Shown piece after piece: positions 1-8,876 of a stretch of 24,849 bases of DNA (positions are counted from its first letter, which is position 1; every line of letters starts with the position of its first letter). The position numbers and the translations under genes were made by a program. The stretch is from contig CAYTMU010000051.1 of assembly GCA_964438975.1 (NCBI GenBank), forward strand, positions 1 to 24,849. The letters are read 5' to 3'. The notes beneath the pieces are model-generated. The model was not told the origin of the DNA, ran no database searches, and saw only the letters and a list, made by a program, of their open reading frames with translations. The stretch is from Chryseosolibacter sp964438975. GTDB lineage: Bacteria > Bacteroidota > Bacteroidia > Cytophagales > Cyclobacteriaceae.

Positions 1-91
1 CCCGGATGATCACAGGTAGCGTAGCATCGAGGTTCTCCCGGATGATCTTGTCGTATTGACCAGCCTGGTTTTGAATGTTGTCGTCGAACAC
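1..91 (-). CDS. N-terminus of Rpn-like (recombination-promoting nuclease / putative transposase) family protein, partial
   Basis: Thirty residues of an open minus-strand frame run off the left edge. From a GTG at 91-89 it reads VFDDNIQNQAGQYDKIIREN and continues LDATLPVIIR. The pattern 'YDK-I-[RK]EN-[LI]-…-P-I' is typical of the N-terminus of Bacteroidota proteins of the Rpn / PD-(D/E)XK putative transposase family, which I recognise from memory only. The frame stays open upstream to an in-frame TAA near 264 but contains no ATG, so the start is uncertain: GTG at 91 is the best non-ATG choice because it begins just before the family-like residues. It lies downstream of the sugar operon on the same strand, separated by a long inverted repeat, and is probably an independent gene. 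The catalytic part is outside the window, so activity cannot be judged. Confidence 0.45.
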   Translation of the reverse strand, partial: MFDDNIQNQAGQYDKIIRENLDATLPVIIR

Positions 92-176
92 CCGACAAAC
101 ATACTCGCCACCAGGAGCCACTGACAAATAAGAAGCCACCGGAAATCCGGCAATCAGGAAAAAAGATCCGTGACCA

Positions 177-231
177 TTCGCGAAATCCGTGGCAAAAAGA
201 TCTCCTCTTTTTTCGCCACAAATTTCACGAA
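177..231. repeat. Long imperfect inverted repeat downstream of the PUL
   Basis: The left arm (177-200) and right arm (206-231) are near-perfect inverted copies separated by a 5-nt loop (201-205). Aligned as inverted copies they differ at three positions and by one 2-nt indel. At all three differences the minus-strand RNA would form G-U pairs, whereas the plus-strand RNA would have C-A mismatches. The pairing is therefore better in the transcript direction of the sugar operon that ends at 297. A run of six T on the minus strand (164-159) follows about 12 nt after the hairpin. It may act as the operon terminator or 3'-end stabiliser. The arm sequence resembles the widely dispersed 'ATCCGTG…AAATCCGTGGC' type of genomic repeat, so a mobile or REP-like origin is also possible. 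Confidence 0.6.
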
Positions 232-296
232 GCAACACGAATTGGAGTACTGTTGGGCAGGCGGTGGCTGTTTAGGTCATCGAGCCGCTGATCCGG

Positions 297-2783
297 TCAC
301 CTCACCACCTCCACCTGAACTTGTTCCACACCCTTCGGCACAGCAACAACAACCGTCTTCGACACGGGATCATACCCATAACGAACTACCTCTGATTCCT
401 TATCAAATGATGTCGTTCCCTTTTTCAGCTTCGTCTGACGGATCTTGTTTCCATTCGCTGTAACACTGCCGGGCTTTCTATCCAGCGGGAGTTGAACGAC
501 AATATCTCTCGCGTGGCCCTGATAGCCATTCATCCGACGTTTATCAATTGCTACCGTAGTCCGGTCCCGGCTGAACTCGCAGGTAATTGCCGTGCGTGAA
601 GAAACATCTTTCTTGTAATCGTTCGTCACACCGTCATCTTCGTATAGCTCAAAAGAACTCTTACCACTGGTCTTCGAAAATACATTGAACGTAACGGGAT
701 AGTCCTTGTCCTCGTGTATGTACTGCATCACCGGCATCGTCGGAACGAGCGAGCCTGCCTTTACGAACAACGGGATAGTCTCAAGTGCAACCGGAACTTC
801 TATCCACTGGCTTCCTTTGTGTAGTGTACCGTCTTCAAACGATATCCAATCGCCTGCGGGTAAATAAACCTTTCTCGATGTGGCGCCTCTTTCTACTACA
901 GGCGCGACGAGCAATTCCTTCCCGATCATAAACTGCGATTCCGCGCGGACGCTTTCGGGATCATCCGGGTATTCCAGGATCATCGCCCGCATCAGCGGAA
1001 CGCCGGTATCATACGCCTCGCGTCCATAGGTATACAGATAGGGAAACAATCGGTACTTCAACTCGATAGCCTCCTTGGCAATACGTTCGGCTTCTTTGCC
1101 GAACAGCCACGGCTCCACGGCATTGTTACCTTCGTGATGCGCACGGCTGATCGGATTGAACACGCCGAACTGCAGCCAGCGAACATAGAGTTCCGACATC
1201 TCGTCGTAGTCCGTAATATCACCGCAGTACCCTGATATATCACACGACCAGAACGGGATCAACCCCATTCCCGCTGATTGGCCTACCTGGATCTGGTTCG
1301 CCAGGCGACTCCAGCCATCCAATATGTTGCTTCCATTTCCGGCATCCCCCGACCATCCGAACGTGTAGCGCTGCATTCCCGCATAGCCCGCTCGTGTCAT
1401 CTGAAAGACGCGCTGTCCGGGGTTGCGCTTTTCAAACTCCTCCGTAACAACTTTGTCCCACGTAAGTCCATAAACATTATGTATCTCATCGTGCATCCCG
1501 GCGTGGTGCTTCATGTGCAAACGCTCGGTGCTTTCTTCGTTGCTCCACGCGGGCTCCCCCATGTCCGTCCAAAAACCCATTACGCCATCGTCGACGGGTT
1601 TTTGCTGCAGATTACCCCACCAATCGGCGACGGCAGGATTGGTAAAGTCTACTACGCCGCAATTACCTCCCCACGGCCACGGCATATCGTATGACTTTCC
1701 TGTACAAATATCCTTTACAAAGTACCCCAGCGAGTCGGCTTCCTTCCACTGTGATTGGTTTGCTTGGGAAACTACCGGATCCTGTGAAACGATAACTTTA
1801 AAACCATCCCCCGCGAGATCTCGCAGCATTCCCCTGGGATCATCGTAATTCTCCGCTCTCCAGTTGAAATCCTGAAGCCATTGTGTCCATCCAATGTCCT
1901 GGTAGATCACGTCACATGGAATTCTTCTTTCCCGGAACCCACGCGCGATATCTCTCGAAAGCGTCTCGTTGGTCAGTAATCCACGCGATTGCGAGAACCC
2001 GAATGCCCATGCTGGCGGCATGATCGGATTACCGGTCAACTTTGTATATCCGGAAATGATCTCCTTGTAATCTCTGCCGTAAATGAAATAATAGATCAGT
2101 TCTCCGCCCGGCGACGAGAATGAGAAGTAATCATCGGACTCAGTACCGAACTTAAAGTCGGATTTGTATGTATTGTCAAAAAAAATACCGTAGCGATAAC
2201 TACTAAGAAAAAACGGGATGCTCTTGTAAAGGGGATCTTCAGTGACTGAATAGCACGGCTTGTCACTATTCCACATCCTGAAGGCGCCACCCCTTCGATT
2301 CAGGCTACCCGATTTTTCACCAAGTCCGAAGAACTGCTCGTCGGAACGCAATACCTTGTAAGCTGCCACACCGGATGAATCAGCAAGGTGTCCACGGTCC
2401 CGGTGATCGCCCATCAACAGTTTCTGATACTTGTCGAATATCTGGATACTGAACGGCGACTTATTGACGCGTATCCGCAACATATCAGTAAAGATCTCGT
2501 ACGCCTGTGGCTGAGACTCCATGTGAAAGTTATTCATGTCTTCCAACTTCTCATTCACGACGGCGAACGAACCGTTCTTCGGATTGAAGTCGCCGGTGGG
2601 GTCATACCAGACCTTCACTATACCACGGCTGCACAATTCAACCAGCACCTTCCGATCATTGTCGCATTCAAACACGATGCGATTTCCATTCCGCTTAAAA
2701 GAATGACAGTCTCCGGGACTAGTCTGTGCCAGACACGTCAGAGACAAAAGACAAACAGCTAACACGCTAAAACACATTCTCAT
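297..2783 (-). CDS. GH31 family alpha-glucosidase (exported)
   Basis: An 828-residue retaining alpha-glycosidase, probably releasing glucose from oligosaccharides after import. The order is: signal peptide (about 1-20), N-terminal beta domain (about 25-245), GH31 barrel (about 250-600), then beta domains ending in a DUF5110-like segment (about 700-770, with FELYEDDGVTNDY). The nucleophile motif WTDMGEP places Asp407. The SGD motif in FGWSGDAG gives Asp480 as acid/base. QDIGW (295-299) and the later FWSCDISGY segment are also typical of the family. The signal sequence lacks a convincing lipobox (T precedes the Cys), unlike the neighbouring lipoproteins, so a periplasmic enzyme is inferred. It is the last gene of the operon, 8 bp after the six-hairpin glycosidase. 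ATG at 2783 is used; an in-frame ATG at 2777 is also possible. Alpha-1,6 specificity is inferred only from the GH66 neighbour. Confidence 0.93.
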   Translation of the reverse strand: MRMCFSVLAVCLLSLTCLAQTSPGDCHSFKRNGNRIVFECDNDRKVLVELCSRGIVKVWYDPTGDFNPKNGSFAVVNEKLEDMNNFHMESQPQAYEIFTDMLRIRVNKSPFSIQIFDKYQKLLMGDHRDRGHLADSSGVAAYKVLRSDEQFFGLGEKSGSLNRRGGAFRMWNSDKPCYSVTEDPLYKSIPFFLSSYRYGIFFDNTYKSDFKFGTESDDYFSFSSPGGELIYYFIYGRDYKEIISGYTKLTGNPIMPPAWAFGFSQSRGLLTNETLSRDIARGFRERRIPCDVIYQDIGWTQWLQDFNWRAENYDDPRGMLRDLAGDGFKVIVSQDPVVSQANQSQWKEADSLGYFVKDICTGKSYDMPWPWGGNCGVVDFTNPAVADWWGNLQQKPVDDGVMGFWTDMGEPAWSNEESTERLHMKHHAGMHDEIHNVYGLTWDKVVTEEFEKRNPGQRVFQMTRAGYAGMQRYTFGWSGDAGNGSNILDGWSRLANQIQVGQSAGMGLIPFWSCDISGYCGDITDYDEMSELYVRWLQFGVFNPISRAHHEGNNAVEPWLFGKEAERIAKEAIELKYRLFPYLYTYGREAYDTGVPLMRAMILEYPDDPESVRAESQFMIGKELLVAPVVERGATSRKVYLPAGDWISFEDGTLHKGSQWIEVPVALETIPLFVKAGSLVPTMPVMQYIHEDKDYPVTFNVFSKTSGKSSFELYEDDGVTNDYKKDVSSRTAITCEFSRDRTTVAIDKRRMNGYQGHARDIVVQLPLDRKPGSVTANGNKIRQTKLKKGTTSFDKESEVVRYGYDPVSKTVVVAVPKGVEQVQVEVVR

Positions 2784-2791
2784 AATAATGG

Positions 2792-5476
2792 CTATTTAAT
2801 ACGAGTGATCCTGACATAATCGACTATCGCCTCGTTGGTAGCTGGATTCATGTTAGCGTTATGCGGCTCGTAATCCAGCGAAATTGCTCGGCTACCCATC
2901 CTCATGTCGACGATAACACTATTGCTGTAACCCCAATCCGACCACTCCTCCTTCCCTCGCTGTGGTAGAACCACGGTACCTGACGCGACTCCATCAACTT
3001 TCAACGTTCGGATAGCACACTTGTTCTCCGTATTCACAGGGCCATGGCCATTCGCGTACCGGAAATCTATGGCATAAGTACCGTCAGCGGAAACGTTAAC
3101 CGGAAATCGTAACGACAAATTTCCCGATAGGTTCGTATGGACATAGCCATCTCCGGAAAATCCACGATGACGAGTTACGACAGGAGCATTAGATGATTCC
3201 GATTCGACCGAAAATGATACGGACGAAGGTATGATAACCAGTGGCTGGCTTGCAAACGATTCATGACCTTCCCGGTCGACAGCAATTACCGTGTATTCTG
3301 AGAAACCCTCACTGGCAGCATGAAATAGTGTATCAGCTTGCTCGCGAAACAGTGCCCCGTTCCGTATGATCTTGTAACGGCTCGCGTGTGCAACCGGCTT
3401 CCAGGCGAGCGTCATCCCCTGGCGAATTACATCGGGTGCGACAGGAGACACATGGTGCGCGACTTTGTTGATCTCACCGCCGACAGACTTACTGGACAGA
3501 ATGATCTTCACGCGGTGTCTGCCTTGCAAGGATGAGGGTATAGTGGCATTCTCGAGGGGCTGCCCGTCCATGGTGATCGTATTTATCTCGTTGCCAAATC
3601 CTTCCATTTCAATGTCGAGCGTCGCATCGCGGTAGCGGTAGTTCGTGAGTGTCCTCTTCCCTTTCAATGCCTCCGGTACAAAAGGCCGGAAGATAAGGGA
3701 ATTGTCATTGTAGTGAATTCCGAATAGCACTTTATAGATCATACCGATATTGCCTGCCAGACTCCATAGCATATTATCGGAGTTGATCTGCGTTGCGGCG
3801 AAGTCGCCGGTGCTCGCCACAAAATTCTCCTTATTGGTCAGGAATAATGCAGCAGGCCGCCAGATAGCAGCGAGGCTCTCAAGCACAGCCTCTTCATTCC
3901 CTGCTTTCGCCGACGCCATCGTCCAATACGATTGCACGAACGGCCAGATACCATCATTGTGATACGGGGGGATATTCGGGATCTGCGGATAGATACACGG
4001 AATGCCGAACTTGTTCACCGGCGTATTTACCACGACGCGAACCGCTCGGTCTTTGTCTGCAATATCAAACAGCACGCACAGAGCTTCCCCCAATGCTTCT
4101 GACCGCGGCGAGAGTATGCGAAAGGTCCGGCCATACAGGTATTGCGCGTAGTAATTCCGATCATCTAACCAAAGATTTCTATTGATCGCATTTCGGATTT
4201 CATTCGCTATACGCTGATGTTTCTCCGCTACATCTGATTTATCCAGTTCCCTCGCCATTGCAGCGAGGACTACATTCGCCTGGTAGTGAATGGCATTTGT
4301 TCCGAGGGATAACGATTGATAGATATCAGCAGGCTCCATCCAGTCGGGGTATGTCTGTTCGCGCCAGTCGAGGAAGGAGGACTCACCTTTCACAAGACCG
4401 GTTGTCTTATCCAACGCGTTCTCCAGGTCTGCATCGATCGATTTTCGGATGATCGGATAAGTGGTCTTCAGCCACGCTTGATCACCCGTCACTTTATATA
4501 TCTCCCACGCTGCAACCGCCCAGATCATCCTGTCAGTGGAAACTGGGTACGCCCCACCGGTACCTGTGTCCTGGATGATCACGCCGTCCTGTACCTTCCG
4601 CATGAGACTGTATTGTGCAGCCTTTGTCTGAAGAATGGCCATCGAGAGAATAATGCTGTAGCTTACATCCCGTGTCCACACTCCTGCCCATTCCTTACCG
4701 GTTCGCAGGGTACTGTCCTTCTCGATAGCTTTCGTCATTTCTTCCAATGACAAATTATACAACGCGTCAACGATAGGATACTCCGACTCATATCGGGGAT
4801 AATCTGTAATCGATGCTGAGAGCTCCCACCTGGGATTGGTTGTTCGCTTATCCTCCTTCGCATTCAGAGTCAGAACCAGGTCGTAGATATGATCGCCATC
4901 ATCGTCATGCAGCCGGAGGTTGCGGAAGTGCTCCAGGTTGTCGAAGTCCCACGTCAGGGGGACGGTACCACCGGCTACATACACGCCTTTGAAATCCTCT
5001 TTGTATATACGTGATCCGTTAAAGGTTTCGAAATACCCCTGGGCTTCAAACGCATCAAAGACGCCCCGCATATCCAACCGGACTTTCCATTCGGTATCGG
5101 GCTGCAGATAAACCCCTGCCGGTACCGGTCGATCGTCGTCGAGCTGCTCGCCGAATCGGATCAACGGTGTCTCGCATTTACCATCCACGGCGATGCAGTT
5201 AAAATGGTGATCCCGCCCGGAAAGCATCTCGTTGTCCTTGCCATTGATACTGAACTTGAAGTCAATTCGAGGCTTCATGAAATCATTCCCTGCACTCTGA
5301 TAGTCGGAAACGATCTCTGTTGTCTGTAATGCACTTGACTGGAACGGCCCCTGCTGTACTCTATCGCGAAATATCTCGAACGCCTCAGAGGAATAAATCG
5401 CCGAGGGCTCGTCGCGGGAACACGAGACCGTAAGGGTAAAAAAAACAACAACGAGGAGCAGCAATTTCTTGATCAT
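2792..5476 (-). CDS. Six-hairpin (alpha/alpha)6 glycoside hydrolase lipoprotein with C-terminal FN3-like and CBM6/35-like domains
   Basis: An 894-residue surface-type lipoprotein: MIKKLLLLVVVFFTLTVSC gives a lipobox Cys followed by S-R-D-E. The start at 5476 is preferred over the open frame's first ATG (5506) because it begins a clean signal peptide. Numbered from 5506, residues 40-235 form a beta-rich domain and about 240-610 a helical barrel with motifs GVWTRDVSYS (275-284), a DWREQ segment (380-384), GTNAIHYQAN (402-411) and PYHNDGIWPF (514-523). These resemble GH15/GH63/MGH1-type six-hairpin enzymes, but I cannot assign a CAZy family. Asp280, Asp380/Glu383 and Asp518 are the acidic candidates. 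About 690-755 looks FN3-like. About 765-903 looks like a beta-sandwich CBM (RYANG, WSDWGYSN, VDYVRITR). The position in the PUL suggests an exo-acting enzyme on alpha-glucan oligosaccharides, which is inference. Confidence 0.82.
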   Translation of the reverse strand: MIKKLLLLVVVFFTLTVSCSRDEPSAIYSSEAFEIFRDRVQQGPFQSSALQTTEIVSDYQSAGNDFMKPRIDFKFSINGKDNEMLSGRDHHFNCIAVDGKCETPLIRFGEQLDDDRPVPAGVYLQPDTEWKVRLDMRGVFDAFEAQGYFETFNGSRIYKEDFKGVYVAGGTVPLTWDFDNLEHFRNLRLHDDDGDHIYDLVLTLNAKEDKRTTNPRWELSASITDYPRYESEYPIVDALYNLSLEEMTKAIEKDSTLRTGKEWAGVWTRDVSYSIILSMAILQTKAAQYSLMRKVQDGVIIQDTGTGGAYPVSTDRMIWAVAAWEIYKVTGDQAWLKTTYPIIRKSIDADLENALDKTTGLVKGESSFLDWREQTYPDWMEPADIYQSLSLGTNAIHYQANVVLAAMARELDKSDVAEKHQRIANEIRNAINRNLWLDDRNYYAQYLYGRTFRILSPRSEALGEALCVLFDIADKDRAVRVVVNTPVNKFGIPCIYPQIPNIPPYHNDGIWPFVQSYWTMASAKAGNEEAVLESLAAIWRPAALFLTNKENFVASTGDFAATQINSDNMLWSLAGNIGMIYKVLFGIHYNDNSLIFRPFVPEALKGKRTLTNYRYRDATLDIEMEGFGNEINTITMDGQPLENATIPSSLQGRHRVKIILSSKSVGGEINKVAHHVSPVAPDVIRQGMTLAWKPVAHASRYKIIRNGALFREQADTLFHAASEGFSEYTVIAVDREGHESFASQPLVIIPSSVSFSVESESSNAPVVTRHRGFSGDGYVHTNLSGNLSLRFPVNVSADGTYAIDFRYANGHGPVNTENKCAIRTLKVDGVASGTVVLPQRGKEEWSDWGYSNSVIVDMRMGSRAISLDYEPHNANMNPATNEAIVDYVRITRIK

Positions 5477-5579
5477 GGGAGGATGGTAGACATGGAAATA
5501 GCGCATCAGCGGTGGTTGTTCAACAGGGTAACTCTACACGCCCCTGAGAAAACTATCGCTGATACGCCTTCTGTTTACT

Positions 5580-7061
5580 TTACTGCGGTGTAATCGAAAT
5601 GGTGTGATGGAGCTGGTCCAACCTGATCGTATAGACGCCTTCTTCGCCAGGCTGTACCCTCCATTTCGTGTCAGGCGACCCGCTTGCTCGGAACGTCATC
5701 AACGTACTGGCTATGCTTTCATCCGGATTATAGGGCATGAAGAATCCGGTGCCCCAATCTCCGGTCGAAATTGGAAACTTAAACTCTCCCGCATTCAGTT
5801 GTCCGGTCCAGGTGAACTCATAATCACCATCCCGGGTCATTGCCACTGGATTGCCGATATCCCAACCCGCCGGCGTCGCATCTCCTACAATCCACAAATT
5901 CTCAAATGGCGTGAACGGGTCTATGTTGATCGTATTCTCCCGGAGATTTAATGTGATCTTATAAGGGCCTGCATCGGCAATGTTCCACTTATGATCCGGA
6001 TCTCCTGCCGATAGTTGAATATCTGTGTCCGTAATAGGCTGGTCGGCTGATAGGGGGCGGTAGAAGGCGGCGTCAAAACTCTTCGCTGTCGCAATCTTGA
6101 ATTCCCCTGCTACAAGTATTGCATTAAAACTGAACACGAATGGGTCGGATGGATCTTGTATCATCGGGTCGGCGTTGTCAATGTTCCATCCTTGGGGTAC
6201 TGCAGAGCCTACGATCCAAAGTTCGTTGTAAGGCGTGGAGGCCAACGCCTCCGCGTGATATGTCATTTCAATGACGTCGACGGTGAGCTTGTATATTCCG
6301 CCTTGCTGAATTGTAAATTTATCATCCGGCTGGTCGAAGTCAGTTCTGATAACAAGCGAGTTATCATCCTCGCCGCGCTGATAAGAAGGGAGAAATTCGC
6401 CTACGATAGTGAGAAACTTGAGTTCACCCGCCGAAAGGTCTCCTTGAAACGTAAAAACTCCCGGTTCATCGGCGCTTTTTGTCAATGCAGTTGGATTGCC
6501 TGCGTCCCATCCGTTCGGCGTCGCATCGCCAATCATGTACAACGCCTGCGGTACAGGAACTGGCTCGTAGGGGATCGCCGTCAGGCCTACCACGTTGGAT
6601 ACCTCGGGCGCTGCGGATGGATCAAGCGGTTTGGAAATAACCCTGAACTCGATCTCGGCTCCTTCACCGGGTGCGACCAGCAGTGAATTGAGCAGGAGAT
6701 CGTTAAAGCCTTCAACAGCAAAGTTGCTGTTATAGCTCCCCTTGCCGGCTCCGATCGATACCGGGCTTGCAAAGTTGCTCCCCTTTCTATCTACCTCTAT
6801 CGTGTAATCGATAGCGCTGTTTGTTCCGCGATTGCTACCCGGCGTCCAGTTCAGTGTGAAGGCAGTCTTCCCTTCCTGCTTTTGACGCAGTTCAACCTCC
6901 AGGGAGGTGATACTCAAGACCGGCTTATCCGCCAGTACTGGTGAATGGGACTCCTCATATTCGTCGCAGGAAATGACAAACATGGAACTCAGGAGCACTG
7001 CGGCTACTACCCACAGCATCTTGCTTTGTCTGTCTCTGTTTTTCAGAACTAGGATTTGCAT
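5580..7061 (-). CDS. SusE/SusF-type outer-membrane glycan-binding lipoprotein with three tandem binding repeats
   Basis: A 493-residue lipoprotein with signal and lipobox FVISC (Cys32), followed by acidic D-E-Y-E-E, a pattern expected for surface export. Residues about 45-165 match the SusE N-terminal domain, including an LNWTPGSNRGT-type segment and ALYMIGDATP as the junction to the repeats. Three repeats of about 110 residues follow, starting near 173 (LYMIGDATPNGW), 281 (LWIVGSAVPQGW) and 389 (LWIVGDATPAGW). Each has a later 'L-x-AGE-[LF]-KF/K' strand and a closing 'Y-[KT]-[LI]-x-[LV]' strand. B. thetaiotaomicron SusE carries two such domains and SusF three, so this protein combines the SusE N-terminus with a SusF-like number. 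It catalyses nothing; it should hold alpha-glucan at the cell surface. It lies 26 bp downstream of the GH66 gene. An alternative start is ATG 7019. Confidence 0.9.
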   Translation of the reverse strand: MQILVLKNRDRQSKMLWVVAAVLLSSMFVISCDEYEESHSPVLADKPVLSITSLEVELRQKQEGKTAFTLNWTPGSNRGTNSAIDYTIEVDRKGSNFASPVSIGAGKGSYNSNFAVEGFNDLLLNSLLVAPGEGAEIEFRVISKPLDPSAAPEVSNVVGLTAIPYEPVPVPQALYMIGDATPNGWDAGNPTALTKSADEPGVFTFQGDLSAGELKFLTIVGEFLPSYQRGEDDNSLVIRTDFDQPDDKFTIQQGGIYKLTVDVIEMTYHAEALASTPYNELWIVGSAVPQGWNIDNADPMIQDPSDPFVFSFNAILVAGEFKIATAKSFDAAFYRPLSADQPITDTDIQLSAGDPDHKWNIADAGPYKITLNLRENTINIDPFTPFENLWIVGDATPAGWDIGNPVAMTRDGDYEFTWTGQLNAGEFKFPISTGDWGTGFFMPYNPDESIASTLMTFRASGSPDTKWRVQPGEEGVYTIRLDQLHHTISITPQ

Positions 7062-7087
7062 ACTAATTGCGTTTAGATAAAATCTTT

Positions 7088-8857
7088 TTACTGATACTCG
7101 ATAACAATCATACTCCAGTACTGGAGCCCGGGTATCGTCATGGATACCTGGTTTCCAGTAACTTTGAAATCAATGTCTTTTGAAGCCCCTTTCTGGAAAT
7201 CGGGCGATGCGTACCATACTTTCACAATGGGTCGATCTGGCGAAAACCTTACCTGGATGTCCTCCAATGCAACGGGAGGTACTTGTAAACCACCGTTGTC
7301 CCGCCATTGCATTGTCTTCGCATTTGTAAAGTTCAGCAAGTGAAGAACCTGCCGGTTCTCCTGCATCTTTCCAACCACAGCAACTTTCCCCGGCCCGGCG
7401 GGCCAGGAACTGAATTGCGCTTTGTTGTCTGCCGAAATAAGTGTAGGTGTATTAAAGACTCCGCCGTCACGAAGTAGGTTCTGATAGGCAACAAGGAAAT
7501 CGTAGTAGCTCACCAGATTTCGCTTGAGATCATCGCGCATGGATAGATTGTCGTTGGGAAAATATTCCTTCCCAAGCATATGCTCACCCAGTTCGAGGTG
7601 GGCACCTCCAAAAGCGAAGATTACGGCATCCGCCATCAGGACCGACGCAGTATTAAAATGCCCCGGACTATCCGCCAGTTCGTAATTCACGTACGCCGCC
7701 AGGACCGTATTGAGCTGCTCGCCGCTGAATGTATTGTTCTGAAGAATAATATTCGCAAGATCTCCGTACGTATCGTTCGGGCTCCACACCTCTGTGTATA
7801 AGAAGTCGACCGGGGCTTCGGCGATCGATGCCTGTCCGAATTGATTCACTGCATTCAGGACATTGAATTTCTCCGGCGCATCGCTGTCCACAACTTCTAT
7901 GAAGGATTTAAAGCCCTGCGGAAGAGACGTCACGTTACCAGCATGGTCATAGCGTGCACCGCGATCACCAAGCTGATCCATGTGAAAACCGTCGAACGGC
8001 AGCGCGGCATATACCTTTTGATTCTGGTTGACGAGATACTGCTGCCATCCGGCATTGGATGGGTCGACCAAAAAGATATCACTTATAAACGGCGGTGGAA
8101 GGGGATGCTTGTCTTTTTCCACACGACTGGCGCTCGTATAGATATACCACTCCTCGCTCACACCGGCATCTTTTAACACACCGTACACCAGGTTATAGAA
8201 CATCGCGCGAATATTACGGGCATGCCCGGCATCGATGTACTTCTTAACCGTATTGAAATGTATTTCACGGTTGATGATATCGTGGTATACCGGTGTCGGA
8301 TTCTCGGGTGTACCCGCCAGTGGCTGGTGATGCTTGTAATGCCAGTCATAGTACTGGATCCCGTTGATCCTGTATCGGTTCAGATTGTCGATCACCTCGT
8401 CGATCCGAGTATCCGTCAAGCTGGGAAATTTCGAAAGAAAACCGTAACGCGGGAAACGCGTCCAATCGGACGAGACATCAATCCCAATTGTTGCAAGGAT
8501 ATTTTCCGGCTTCGCTTCTGTCGCGTGATCAAAAATCTCGACCATGTACCCCTTGAAGTCTTCAGCCGGAGGAGCCCACGTGATGGATGCGCCAGTTGCG
8601 GTGATCTCATCCACCACTTGTCCAAGATGCTTGAAGCGAACGCCTACTGGCATCGTTATGGCAGGTGATACAAGAACCTTCACCTGATCACCAGGGTCGT
8701 AGATCGCCTTGTCGGATGCTACGGTATAGCTGAGTGGCAACGACGGTGTCCGCGGCGCAGACGCGCCTTCGTCCCGGCAGCCCGATATCCCTAGCATTAT
8801 CATCAGAATAGACAACGTGATCACTGTCCGGAAGATATTTATCTCGACCCCCTTCAT
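7088..8857 (-). CDS. GH66 family dextranase (lipoprotein)
   Basis: A 589-residue endo-acting alpha-1,6-glucanase, the gene that points to dextran as substrate. The signal peptide ends in LGISGC (Cys27) followed by R-D-E, so a surface lipoprotein is likely. An N-terminal beta domain (about 40-130) precedes the barrel, which opens with FPRYGFLSKFP (135-145) and INGIQYYDWHYKHHQPL (164-180). DGFHMDQLGDRG places the nucleophile at Asp294, and YTEVWSP gives the acid/base at Glu356; both match GH66 active-site motifs. A C-terminal beta domain (about 490-589) closes the protein. It is short for the family and has no inserted CBM35-like domain between the barrel elements, which favours plain dextranase over cycloisomaltooligosaccharide glucanotransferase. 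It lies 19 bp after susD. Confidence 0.93.
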   Translation of the reverse strand: MKGVEINIFRTVITLSILMIMLGISGCRDEGASAPRTPSLPLSYTVASDKAIYDPGDQVKVLVSPAITMPVGVRFKHLGQVVDEITATGASITWAPPAEDFKGYMVEIFDHATEAKPENILATIGIDVSSDWTRFPRYGFLSKFPSLTDTRIDEVIDNLNRYRINGIQYYDWHYKHHQPLAGTPENPTPVYHDIINREIHFNTVKKYIDAGHARNIRAMFYNLVYGVLKDAGVSEEWYIYTSASRVEKDKHPLPPPFISDIFLVDPSNAGWQQYLVNQNQKVYAALPFDGFHMDQLGDRGARYDHAGNVTSLPQGFKSFIEVVDSDAPEKFNVLNAVNQFGQASIAEAPVDFLYTEVWSPNDTYGDLANIILQNNTFSGEQLNTVLAAYVNYELADSPGHFNTASVLMADAVIFAFGGAHLELGEHMLGKEYFPNDNLSMRDDLKRNLVSYYDFLVAYQNLLRDGGVFNTPTLISADNKAQFSSWPAGPGKVAVVGKMQENRQVLHLLNFTNAKTMQWRDNGGLQVPPVALEDIQVRFSPDRPIVKVWYASPDFQKGASKDIDFKVTGNQVSMTIPGLQYWSMIVIEYQ

Positions 8858-8876
8858 TGCTATGCCGGAATCAGAA

